A stretch of 64,000 nucleotides of DNA, taken from positions 866,501-930,500 of the forward strand of contig JASJOG010000065.1 of NCBI GenBank assembly GCA_030142905.1. Reading direction: 5' to 3'. The DNA comes from Heliopora coerulea. Taxonomy: Eukaryota > Cnidaria > Anthozoa > Scleralcyonacea > Helioporidae. Below are positions 47,901-53,130 of this stretch, in pieces (the stretch's first letter is position 1; every line of letters starts with the position of its first letter). The position numbers and the translations under genes are program-made. A model generated the notes under the pieces. It was not told where the DNA came from. It saw only the letters and a list, made by a program, of their open reading frames with translations, and made no database searches.

Positions 47901-50833
47901 TTTTTTTCATATATATGTACATGTAACTTAGTGGAAACATGGAAAAATGCTTTCTCTTCTCTTCATAAAATAACCAGTTGACAAGGAGATGTGCTACTCC
48001 CAGAAGCCTTTTACTAGCATGAAAGGTTCACTTATCCAGCAATGGATTGAGGGCAGGGCCTGTGCCTTGGGCACCCCACATTACGGGGGCTCCCAGACTT
48101 TGTTTCCTTAATATCAAAAATAAAACATTGTATTTTTGATGTTTCACCTAATACTTAGTCACAAGCTCACCATAAGTAATGGGGTATATGATGAGCTGCT
48201 TTATAATGGAAGTGTATTTATCATGCTCCTTATGATATATTAAGTGGCTGACAGCAGCCTTTGGGTGGTTTACATTGTAAAAAGACATTTGATATTGCAT
48301 GTAAAGATCAAAGTATTTGAGTGATTGTTAAAATAACCAAAAAGGTACTGCAAAATGAATTACATTTAAGGGCTCCCCACAAAATTAGGCCCTGGGCTGA
48401 GTATAGTCTTAATCTGGCCATGCACTTATCACTGACACCAGTACCTAATGGGGGCATGGGGAGCATGGCCTCCCAGAAATTTGCAGGAAAGTAGTATGAC
48501 AAGTGATGGAAAAAAACTGAGAAGATTATAAACTGACATGAGATTGATAATGGCAGAAAATAGACCCCATTACCCCCCCCTTGCCAATGACCCCTCAGTA
48601 CAGGTCTCAAAAACACTGGATGAATATGAGTTCATACAGAGTTTCCATTTACTTAGAAAATGACATCTTATAGCTGAATTATATTTCAGAATCATCCTCA
48701 GGGTATTATAAAATGATAACTTCACAATTAACCTACACTGCTGAAGTCAACTTAAAAATGTTGACTCGAGGGGGATTTGAGCTTGCACCTTTGGGATACT
48801 AGTCTGCCACTCTACCTGTTGAGCTATCAAGTCCACAGGGACTGGAGGCAAGTTTTATCCAATTTAAGTGCATGAGATATTCTTGCAATAACTTAATGCT
48901 ATCCATAAGGATGGATGTACAGTGTTTCAATTCTATTTCAGAATCATCCTCAGGGTATTATGAAATGATAACTTCACAATTAACCCACTTGAGTCAACAT
49001 TTTTCAGTTGACTTTGGCAGTGTAGGGTAATTGTGAAGTTATCATAGCTGAATTATATGTAACATATTTTTGTTGCACAGTGCCAGCAAGGTAATACACT
49101 GATCTTGGACAAATCTGGATTTTGTGTCAAGCAATTAACATGATTTCAAAACATGGTAAATTTTGAGGCATGGCCTGGGTTTTAATGAGACAACTGATGT
49201 TCATTGTGAATGTACAGTATGTTCTATATTTGACACAGTTTCCAGAAATGATAAAACTGCTGGCAAGAGTACTGTTGTATTCCTTAATATTTCAGTAATT
49301 ATGCTTGGATATGTTCATCAAGGCTCTGAAATGTCTTGTTTGGAGTTGACAGGTTGACAGTGTAGCCGTAGGGCTTTGTGTTTGATAGGACAATAATTGA
49401 ATAACTCAGTGTCTAATTGGTTGATGCCATACATTACATGTAAATGGTGACAGTTTGCACTAGCCTGCTCCTCACAGTAAGTTCATTCCTAATGCTGCTT
49501 TGATGTTGGTAACTGATCTACCATCTGTAGGGTATAGGTTTTCAAATTATAAACTTGGAGCCATAACTTACAACAAGCTATCCCTGTTAATTTTTTCCTC
49601 CTAAATTAAAAAACAATTAAAGTTCTCAACAATGTGGAACATCAAAAATAACTTGGTTGTTGGTTGTCTAGGTCCTTGTAGTGTTAACAAAGACTTTTGT
49701 CAGGATTTTGAAGATGACTGCTGCTGAGGCCATCAAAACATCAGTCACCAACAAGGATCTTTCTCACAACCATAACCACCTACATGATTAACAACCAACT
49801 CCAACTGACATTTCTAGGGTCAAATTATTTATATCAACATTGAACATCCATTTTAGTATGCATTCAATGCCTAGCAGCATGACACTTGCATTTTGCTATT
49901 ACTATACGTTAACTTATTGCAACACTCCAATAAACACAGACAAATATTGCATTTTTACACTTTAACTGAGCAACTAAAGTTTATTGGCCAATTAAAAATA
50001 TGTTTGAAATTTAAGATTTCAGTAAGCACTGAAAATGGCTTAAACTATAGCTACAATCCTTCGTCAAGCTTTCTCATTTTTTATGTCATTTGGGAATGTA
50101 CAAGTCAGTACTCCTCATACTTAACATTTGGCAGTGGAAGAATACAGCCATTAATGCACCTGTCAGTGTTTAGTCAACAGGATGAGTGTAGGCTACCTCA
50201 GCTAACAGCTAGAGTTGCTATGAGGATATGGTTACTGATCACTATGAGTTGTCCTAGGGTTAAAAGATTTGACAATCGTATGATTTCAAAAAGCTACCAT
50301 GATTGAAAGTGGTGGAGATACTGCAGTCAAGGTGTTTTCACCTGTTGGTACTCATTTCAAAAATGAGTAGCATACCCTGAAATGGTACTACGGTTTCTAA
50401 ATCTGGAAGTACACCTTTCAGGCCACTTCTTAGAGGGCTTCACCTAAGGCAGAGTAGAATTACACTACAAATGCTCAATTTAGTAATTTCATACAAAACA
50501 ACCAGAGTAGGTTTTCTTTCCCACTAAATGTTGGCACAGAGGGTAGGATATTGACTTGAGAATCTCCAAAACTGTTACATGTCCGCGAGATTTCTTCCTT
50601 TTCCCATCCTGGAGCTTAACTATATTTGCTAAAGGTGAATAATTGTTTTCCAATACAACTAAAAAAAAATGTCTTACCGTTTGCTCGATCACAACAGGGA
50701 TTAGAGGATACGCTCTTGCAGACGTTGTGCATATCTTCTGCACTGCTAAAGCAAAACCCAGTTGCTGCGGTTTTCGTTGAAGCAGTAACACTCTACGTAA
50801 ACTTATCCTAGAAAATACAATACGTGCCGCCAT
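26306..50833 (-). CDS. CLPP: Mitochondrial ATP-dependent Clp protease proteolytic subunit, seven coding exons, intact
   Basis: ClpP is the serine-peptidase subunit of the mitochondrial matrix ClpXP protease, which degrades unfolded or tagged proteins in partnership with the AAA+ unfoldase ClpX. Coding exons on the minus strand: 50678-50833, 46867-46938, 39433-39529, 32501-32544, 28998-29141, 27803-27908 and 26306-26436. They total 750 nt, 249 residues plus stop, close to the usual animal length. All six introns have GT-AG borders and phases agree throughout. The N-terminus ([18 protein letters not shown]) is Arg-rich and fits a mitochondrial presequence. The mature part starts near LIPVVIEQT. 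Catalytic Ser139 ([11 protein letters not shown]), His164 (RIMVHQP) and Asp213 (ERDNF) are present, as is the GG of the oxyanion loop (SPGGTVTAG). The chosen ATG has A at -3 and G at +4; an upstream in-frame ATG at 50881 would add 16 unlikely residues. The introns are packed with transposons. Confidence 0.96.
26555..26740. mobile_element. MITE family M1, copy 1 (CLPP intron 6)
   Basis: Inverted ends: left GCTGAATACAATTACCAGAA, right the complement of GTAGTTGTATTCAGCTGACG, which continues to ATAAGGGGAACCGGCTA. Nearly the same element occurs at 32609-32802. The left terminus of this copy has decayed. Confidence 0.75.
27265..27400 (-). mobile_element. Penelope-like element terminus with hammerhead-like motif
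   Basis: Contains the TAATGCCCAACATA motif and, on the minus strand, CTCTGATGATGTCGAG then TGTCGCGACGAAACGTTAG. The same two motifs mark other copies near 33.3-33.96, 45.15 and 60.8-60.9 kb, and lie beside the Penelope RT/GIY-YIG remnant at 45.4-46.3 kb. Confidence 0.55.
27351..27390 (-). ncRNA. Hammerhead-ribozyme-like motif
   Basis: The minus strand reads CTGATGA, then T, a GTCG/CGAC stem, then GAAAC, which matches the hammerhead core CUGANGA...GAAA. One extra U lies between CUGAUGA and stem II. Penelope-like elements are known to carry hammerhead ribozymes in their terminal repeats, so the context supports the call; activity is not shown. Confidence 0.45.
27803..27908 (-). CDS. CLPP: CLPP coding exon 6
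   Basis: Residues 172-206 plus one base: [20 protein letters not shown] and [15 protein letters not shown]. The acceptor is TATTTTAG and the donor GTAATT. The exon is 106 nt. Confidence 0.96.
28793..28863. repeat. (CCAT/CCAC)n simple repeat
   Basis: Tandem CACC, CATC and CCAT units over about 70 bases in CLPP intron 5. Confidence 0.9.
28998..29141 (-). CDS. CLPP: CLPP coding exon 5 (catalytic Ser and His)
   Basis: Residues 124-171. It contains [19 protein letters not shown] with the nucleophile Ser139, and [20 protein letters not shown] with His164. The acceptor is TCTAG and the donor GTAAGT. The exon is 144 nt, phase 0 at both ends. Confidence 0.96.
29277..29347 (-). tRNA. tRNA-like SINE body (family B, left arm)
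   Basis: Has D-arm-like and T-arm-like blocks (TCGAATTTGC, CTCTACCTGTTGA on the plus strand) and acceptor ends that can pair. It is part of a retroposed palindrome, so not a working tRNA gene. Confidence 0.55.
29431..29501 (+). tRNA. tRNA-like SINE body (family B, right arm)
   Basis: Acceptor GACTCGA pairs with TTGGGTC. D-arm GCTCAACAGGTAGAGC and T-arm GCGAGTTCAAATTTCGC are clear. The anticodon arm is poor. Confidence 0.6.
31535..31775. repeat. Dispersed repeat R4, copy 1
   Basis: Shares AAAAAACTCGCAGT, TTTATCGGAT and AAAACACTCGACT with 62400-62690. It contains an imperfect internal palindrome around TTTATCGGATCTAAAACACT and AGTGTTTTAAATCCCGATAA. Confidence 0.7.
32195..32310. repeat. Foldback hairpin around GATAAATACCGAG
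   Basis: GGATAAATACCGAGAACGG followed by GCCAG is mirrored by CTGGCTTCAAGCCGACG then GAGGTATTTATCC. A half-copy (TATCTGGCCTAAAGCC to GCATTTATCC) lies at 33135-33170. Confidence 0.7.
32501..32544 (-). CDS. CLPP: CLPP coding exon 4 (44 nt)
   Basis: Encodes [15 protein letters not shown] together with the last base of exon 3. The acceptor is TTTCAG and the donor GTACGC. This very short exon carries the glycine-rich oxyanion loop. Confidence 0.95.
32609..32802. mobile_element. MITE family M1, copy 2 (CLPP intron 3)
   Basis: About 45-base inverted ends: TGGCCGGTTCCCCTTATACA then GCTGAATACAACTACCAGAA, against the complement of CTGGTAGTTGTATTCAGC then ATAAGGGGAATCGGCTA. Only about 105 bases separate the arms. 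It has no coding capacity. Confidence 0.8.
33330..33650 (-). mobile_element. tRNA-derived SINE, family A, copy with flanking repeats
   Basis: Minus-strand copy with leader GTGGCTTCCGCTTAGGTCG and tRNA-like body 33445-33516. It is flanked by related segments TTTTGGAAATGTGGGAGCTT (about 33356) and TTTTGGAATTTTGAGAGCTT (about 33608). Penelope-terminus motifs follow at 33690-33960. Confidence 0.75.
33445..33516 (-). tRNA. tRNA-like SINE body (family A)
   Basis: A cloverleaf-like 72-nt segment matching 18387-18458 with several substitutions, including some that weaken the D- and anticodon arms. Confidence 0.65.
33690..33965. mobile_element. Penelope-like element termini with paired hammerhead-like motifs
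   Basis: On the minus strand 33788-33825 reads CTGAAAATGTCGCAAGAC then TAGCGACGAAACGTC. On the plus strand 33846-33884 reads CTCAAGATATCGCAAGCC then CAGCGACGAAACC. The two face each other. Flanking GCCCAGCATA motifs at about 33277 and 33950 fit element ends. Confidence 0.5.
33960..34190. repeat. Tandem pair of GACGAGTAAAATC repeats (R5)
   Basis: Two or three units carry CCTTGACGAGTAAA, CTGGCGTTAGCCAGAG and TAAAATGATA. Related single units occur near 21465, 31225, 47700 (inverted), 60330 and 63720. The CTGGCGTTAGCCAG block is itself a hairpin. Confidence 0.75.
34782..35541 (+). CDS. P2X7-intracellular-domain-like protein, two exons, C-terminus uncertain
   Basis: Exon 1 (34782-35029) encodes an acidic Ser-rich N-terminus ([20 protein letters not shown]) ending at VEVASW. 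The donor is GTGAGT. Exon 2 starts at 35142 after an AAAG acceptor and restores the frame: [39 protein letters not shown]. These Cys-rich blocks match the zinc-binding domain shared with the P2X7 receptor C-terminus, which is greatly expanded in cnidarian genomes without the channel part. After about residue 145 the frame no longer resembles the family: the usual aromatic/basic block with the Trp is absent, so there is either an unrecognised intron or a truncation. The gene lies on the opposite strand inside CLPP intron 3. It overlaps or abuts a THAP exon on the other strand. Function is unknown, possibly nucleic-acid or protein binding. Confidence 0.7.
35446..35727 (-). CDS. THAP-domain exon (partial gene)
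   Basis: The minus strand encodes [20 protein letters not shown] then [20 protein letters not shown], the second half of a THAP zinc finger (C2CH DNA-binding domain). It retains the CxxH pair (CSDH) and the basic C-terminal block. A CTAG acceptor precedes at 35727. The first exon with the N-terminal Cys pair was not found. THAP domains occur in host transcription factors and in P-element and Harbinger-related transposases. It overlaps the P2X7-like reading frame antiparallel, so one of the two is probably decaying or spliced away from the overlap. Confidence 0.65.
   Translation of the reverse strand: MNFVKIKRGNFNPREARFMVCSDHFSPECFERSYHMEGLTRRLKLGSILAIWKKPTISAETSSRQGRKASEYKTSREVYRITVIRIKPDGRQI
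36217..36293. repeat. (TAA)n microsatellite, left flank of LINE
   Basis: AAT/ATA units with a few interruptions lie immediately upstream of the R4-like LINE reading frame. Confidence 0.9.
36652..36742 (+). repeat. 15-bp minisatellite replacing the RT core
   Basis: Six copies of AAGAGTGAAGTTGGT, encoding repeated EVGKS in one frame. It sits at the junction of the internal deletion in the LINE. Confidence 0.92.
37585..37656 (-). tRNA. tRNA-like SINE body (family A, left arm)
   Basis: Acceptor strand CAGGGAC pairs with ATCTTTG except at the outermost base. T-arm ACGGGTTCGATTCCCGT is intact. The anticodon loop would read GGC. Confidence 0.65.
38029..38100 (+). tRNA. tRNA-like SINE body (family A, right arm)
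   Basis: GTCTTTG/CAGGGAC acceptor fully pairs with G-U wobbles. D-arm GCTCAATGGTTAGAGC and T-arm ACGGGTTCGATTCCCGT are intact. This is the best-preserved cloverleaf in the window, but it lies in a retroposed repeat. Confidence 0.7.
38857..38932. repeat. (TAA)n microsatellite, right flank of LINE
   Basis: About 75 bases of near-perfect AAT/ATA units directly follow the LINE 3' end. Confidence 0.9.
39055..39385 (-). repeat. Dispersed repeat R1, copy 2
   Basis: On the minus strand it matches 51125-51470. Shared blocks include AAAAAGTGTTCA, TCGAGTATTTAAAA and GGTAAACT(T/A)AC, plus the CCATCTTGGCTTC and ACTGGAACTGACGTA signature seen in copies 1 and 4. The frames on both copies resemble each other, which reflects DNA homology rather than a protein. 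Confidence 0.7.
39433..39529 (-). CDS. CLPP: CLPP coding exon 3
   Basis: Residues 77-108 plus one base: [20 protein letters not shown] then INSP. The acceptor is GATTTTAG and the donor GTAACA. The exon is 97 nt. It lacks a start codon and is too short to appear as an ordinary open frame. Confidence 0.95.
39590..39800 (-). mobile_element. CR1/L2-like LINE 3' end
   Basis: Plus-strand ACTTATTTATACACGATGGCC, CAAAGGGCCATTTTGGATAT and AATATTCATGCACATAA recur at 40855-41013 and 41278-41380. The TGTATAAATAAG 3' end resembles that of the endonuclease-bearing remnant at 10.3 kb. A 60-bp direct duplication beginning GACAAATGAACGAGAT flanks it (39540 and 39845). Confidence 0.6.
40670..40855. repeat. Cryptic CTCGC/GCGAG-rich repeat
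   Basis: ACTCGC, GCGAGT and their complements recur about 20 times in both orientations, ending in ACTCGCTACTCGCGACTTG. It can fold extensively. Confidence 0.75.
41014..41265. mobile_element. Head-to-head palindromic tRNA-SINE, family A, 252 bp
   Basis: It interrupts a LINE 3' end and is flanked by ACTAATGTCTAT (41002-41013) and ACTAATCTCTAT (41266-41277), 11 of 12 matching. The arms of about 100 bp are almost perfect inverted copies meeting at about 41160 inside the tRNA-like body: GCCCCAGACGGGGATCGAAC against GTTCGATCCCCGTCTGGGGC. Each arm has only half of a tRNA. Confidence 0.88.
41500..41735. repeat. TTTCACATGTGAAA palindrome repeat (R3), copy 1
   Basis: Many close variants of ATTTCACATGTGAAAT, itself palindromic, occur in AT-rich DNA. 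The series and order match 61590-61775; a shorter version lies at 63535-63670. Confidence 0.8.
41945..42170. repeat. Two successive foldback hairpins
   Basis: First: AATAGATAATTACTGAGGCA at 41945 mirrors GAAGTAATTATCTATT ending 42044, with GCAGCATTA/TAATGCTGC inside. Second: GCATTATATCAGCAAATGCA at 42085 mirrors TGCATTCGTTGATATAATGC ending about 42167. Likely a MITE with internal symmetry. Confidence 0.75.
42950..43690 (-). mobile_element. Third tRNA-derived SINE remnant, split by a hAT-like insertion
   Basis: A minus-strand A-box-like segment, GTGCTGGTAGCACAGTGG (about 43650-43675), and a B-box-like segment, GGGTTCAATTCCGGTACC (about 42962-42980), are separated by a 640-bp insertion with an 8-bp duplicated target. 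Confidence 0.6.
42996..43635. mobile_element. hAT-like element rich in CAAGTC repeats
   Basis: Flanks ATGGTGAG (42988-42995) and GTGGTGAG (43636-43643) match at 7 of 8 positions. The ends are TAGACTTGT and, inverted, CAGTGTTGT. The terminal parts consist of many AAGTCCCAAGTCAAGTCT-like units. No coding frame. Confidence 0.6.
43775..43848 (-). tRNA. tRNA-like remnant with shortened D-arm
   Basis: The minus strand reads ACTCAGTTGAGCGTTGCACC then AGGTCGTAGATTCGATTCCC. B box and anticodon region are recognisable, but the D-loop is shortened. Probably another SINE head. Confidence 0.5.
44291..44608. mobile_element. Foldback element with telomere-like loop
   Basis: The arms 44291-44391 and 44511-44608 are inverted copies (GAAGCGTGGCCAGATTGTAA against TTACAATCTGGCCACGCTTC). 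The loop holds a degenerate TTAGGG-like run (44455-44497): GGTTAGTATTAGGGTTAG. Confidence 0.8.
44715..45020 (-). mobile_element. tRNA-derived SINE, family A, left of Penelope remnant
   Basis: A minus-strand copy with tRNA-like body 44799-44870, leader GTCACGCGTATGTCGAAC, and flanking TTTTGGAAATG(C/T)GGGAGCTT units on both sides (about 44716 and 44969). Confidence 0.75.
44799..44870 (-). tRNA. tRNA-like SINE body (family A)
   Basis: Same fold as other family A bodies with substitutions in the acceptor and anticodon arms. Confidence 0.6.
45147..45185 (-). ncRNA. Hammerhead-like motif of the Penelope terminus
   Basis: CTGAAGA, T, stem GTTGC/GCAAC, GAAAC on the minus strand. The stem varies compensatorily relative to the 27.35-kb copy (GTCG/CGAC), which supports a conserved RNA fold. 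Confidence 0.5.
45458..46295 (-). pseudogene. Penelope-like RT/GIY-YIG polyprotein fragment
   Basis: The fragment covers the YVDD palm motif through the GIY-YIG nuclease and a short tail with LEHSC. Several frameshifts and stops separate the parts: one frame covers 46135-45953, two alternate over 45914-45675, and the nuclease is in frame from 45928 to 45458. The palm upstream of YVDD and the whole N-terminus are absent. In the nuclease the YFGKT and R(x)H...SEH...G residues remain. This copy is inactive. Confidence 0.82.
46310..46560 (+). mobile_element. tRNA-derived SINE, family A, right of Penelope remnant
   Basis: Plus-strand copy. It starts with AGCTCCCACATTTCCAAAAA, then GTGGCTTCCGCTTAGGTCG, the tRNA-like body 46429-46500, then CTCAGAAATCGTTTTTATGAG. 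It lies directly against the 5'-truncated Penelope end and is inverted with respect to the copy at 44.7 kb. Confidence 0.75.
46429..46500 (+). tRNA. tRNA-like SINE body (family A)
   Basis: Acceptor GTCTTGG/CTGCGGC, B box GGGTTTGATCCCCGT. Mutated A box (TAGATCAATGG). Confidence 0.6.
46867..46938 (-). CDS. CLPP: CLPP coding exon 2
   Basis: Residues 53-76, [18 protein letters not shown] followed by ITVMGP. The acceptor is CATTCCAG and the donor GTAAGT. The exon is 72 nt, in phase 0 at both ends. Confidence 0.96.
47700..47785. repeat. R5 repeat, inverted copy
   Basis: TTTTACTCTGGCTAAGTGAG, TTTCACTCGTCAACGGGATG: the complement of the GACGAGTAAAATC unit. Confidence 0.6.
48045..48430. repeat. Dispersed repeat R2, copy 2 (probable hAT MITE)
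   Basis: Begins near CAGGGCCTGTGCC and ends near TTAGGCCCTGGG, inverted ends. The interior matches 17970-18262, including GATCAAAGTATTTGAGTGAT. Confidence 0.65.
48685..49043. mobile_element. tRNA-derived palindromic SINE, family B, with 15-bp target duplication
   Basis: A 359-bp insertion between perfect repeats ATAGCTGAATTATAT (48670-48684; 49044-49058). The outer arms ATGATAACTTCACAATTAAC and GTAATTGTGAAGTTATCAT are inverted. It has one clear tRNA-like body (48763-48833, minus) and a truncated opposite arm (48990-49015). It also holds an internal direct duplication of CAGAATCATCCTCAGGGTAT (48689 and 48940). Same family and size as 29227-29582. Confidence 0.88.
48763..48833 (-). tRNA. tRNA-like SINE body (family B)
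   Basis: Corresponds to the left arm body of the 29-kb copy: GACTCGAG at one end, CTCTACCTGTTGAGC at the D-arm. Confidence 0.55.
50678..50833 (-). CDS. CLPP: CLPP coding exon 1 (targeting peptide and mature N-terminus)
   Basis: Residues 1-52, from the ATG to VVIEQT. Donor is GTAAGA at 50672-50677. It includes the likely mitochondrial presequence and the conserved LIPVVIEQT start of the mature enzyme. Confidence 0.95.
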
Positions 50834-51119
50834 CTTTACGACAGTGCCCGTAGATTTTATGGACGGCGGTAGACTTGTCAAATGTATCCTTAGTGTGCCG
50901 AGTTATATGAAGTATTCTTCCTTTGCCCTTCGAACAGAAAAGGTTCAAAATGCTGGATTCAGCAGCACACTGATGGTTTACAATCAATCCCTTTGGATTT
51001 GAAAGACAATCATTCGGCGGCTATGTTGGTGCCACACACAATGGAAACTAATCAGTCTTTTGGTAAAGTTCCACCAACATGTCCGCCATGACGTCACGTC
51101 ACACAACGTATTCACGCCA

Positions 51120-51470
51120 GTGAACTCAATTTACATATGTGGAATGCTAACTCCCAGTCATTCACTCGGGCGAAAAGTGAAGCCAAGATGGCCGCCCATG
51201 GAGGAAAATTTTGGACGTCAGTTTCAGTCGTCTTCACGGTCTTGTACGTCAGTTCCAGTCCGTTGCACAACTTTAACCTTTAGTTTTTGTTTGGTTCGGC
51301 TTCGAAAACATTCCCAGCCATGGAAAAAGTGTTCAGAAGAAATACTACTCAACCGATTTTACATAATCGAGTATTTAAAAGGATTCGTTATTGCCGTGTG
51401 GCCTAAGAAGTGTACTAAATTGTCTGAAGGCGGTAAACTAACGGTAAAAAAGGACGTGCACTTAGTTTCA
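51120..51470 (+). repeat. Dispersed repeat R1, copy 3 (upstream of CLPP)
   Basis: Contains GAAGCCAAGATGGCCGCCCA and GTACGTCAGTTCCAGTCC, then a 3' part matching 39055-39240. It lies 300-640 bases upstream of the CLPP start codon. Confidence 0.7.
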
Positions 51471-51654
51471 AGTAACATTTCGAGACAATTTTTCGAGACC
51501 ATTTTATCAGGTTTATCGTATGTTTGGTAATTTATTTTCGTGAAAATATATAACCTTTAACTCGGTTTGACTTTGTCGAAATATATTTAAAATTCTTAAA
51601 CTTATTTCTATATTTTGAAGACATGTTTTGTATGTATTTCCAAAGAAAACTTGC

Positions 51655-51830
51655 CAGAAAATGTAAAAAGTCGCGTGGGAGACTAAAACTGACATACAAG
51701 CCCGCGTAGGAAACTGAAACTGACGTCCAAAATTGGCCTCCATGGGCGGCCATCTTGGCTTCACTTTTTATTGGCCAGTTAGCATTGCAGATATGTAAGT
51801 TGAGTCCACTGATTCACACTTGATGAACTT
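51655..51830. repeat. Dispersed repeat R1, copy 4, inverted to copy 3
   Basis: GGGCGGCCATCTTGGCTTCA at about 51743 and AACTGAAACTGACGTCCAAA at about 51713 are the complements of the copy 3 blocks. The pair forms an inverted repeat separated by about 350 bases. Confidence 0.7.
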
Positions 51831-52786
51831 CGGGTCGCGGTTTGGATCACGTGCGCATTGTTTTGAGCAGATATTTGCTTGGGGAGAAGGCGAAAAAAAA
51901 AAAACAAAGTTGAAAGGAGTTGGATATTGGCCGTTAAAAAGGGAGCGCAACCTTTTTGGGCCCGGAGGCACTTTCGGTTTCGGAATCAAGTCTATCTTGC
52001 AGGATTGAGAATGGATAGCATCGAGGCTATGATAGGTACTAACAAAGGGGTGGTTTTCGAAAGGGTGGATATAAAGCAACAGTTGTAGACCTTCCTGCAA
52101 ACCAGAACAAATAGTTCCATGGGTCAGGAGTTGACCATATGCAGAATAGACTTTACTCCTCGTATTTTATTACTAAAGTTATTTCACTTAAAAGAGAAGG
52201 CTTTGGAAATCGTCTTATTCGATAGAGATTCGGTAAAATTCGAAGAATTTGAGGCCTATTTCTAATTCGTTGACTCAAATTATTACCTTCTAATGGAATC
52301 TGTTTTGTTTCATTATCGTTTACAGCAGAACACACATATGGTAGATATGCACCCAGTAACAGACAGGTTTCCGTCTTTCACTCAGTCCTATTACGGGTTT
52401 GCCGACAGACAAGACTTAACTTTCTCAAAAGTACACTTACCCGTCCTCCATACAGGCCTGTTTTGTTAACGAAAACAGTTGTGTTTCAAAGGGAAATGAC
52501 GAGAAGTCATTTAAAGTTAGGTCCAAAACCGAATCAAAAAGTGACTGGTTCGAAGATCATGTGCTCAATTATTAACGAAAAAAACTCCCGATCGAGATTA
52601 TACTTGGCTGGTGGGCTGTAGTAAAGGGTTGACTGAAATATTAGTGAACTGATTCCTTTGAAAAACCCTTACAAAATCTTATTCAAAGAAGTAATGAGAA
52701 AGATGAGCCACGGTGGATAATGGACTGGAAAACGTATAACGCATTAATCATGACAACTTAATCCTAAATCAAAATGGACAACTAAA

Positions 52787-53089
52787 CTAACAAAAACAAA
52801 ACAAAACAAAACAAAAACCCTTACCAACAAACAAACAAAGAAACCCTGATATAATTCGAGATAAAATTATATAGCTATCCAAAAGCGAGCAAATGGTAGT
52901 ATTATTGGCCTCTACTCCTCTAAGTGTCCTTTTTGCGTCAAGGAAGCTCGACCATAGTTTGTCTTTGCTTGGCTCATTCGGCCCTATCCTCCAATTACCG
53001 CATGGTTGGTATGAACCGTCATGGAATAGAGCTTGTCTGATCTCCAATGAAACTTCATTTCGTGACACATTATTTTGTGGGCTGCTACC
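52787..53089 (-). CDS. Candidate exon of an unrecognised gene
   Basis: After an acceptor-like CGTTAG, the minus strand is open from 53089: GSSPQNNVSRNEVSLEIRQA then LFHDGSYQPCGNWRIGP and EPSKDKLWSSFLDAKRTLRG. Residue composition looks protein-like down to LLDSYII (about 52870); beyond this it becomes low-complexity. No donor or confirmed stop context. I do not recognise the family. It may belong to a host gene or an old transposon. Confidence 0.35.
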   Translation of the reverse strand, partial: GSSPQNNVSRNEVSLEIRQALFHDGSYQPCGNWRIGPNEPSKDKLWSSFLDAKRTLRGVEANNTTICSLLDSYIILSRIISGFLCLFVGKGFCFVLFCFC

Positions 53090-53130
53090 CTAACGTCTAA
53101 GCCCGAAGTGAGTTGAACCACTTCGGTTTA

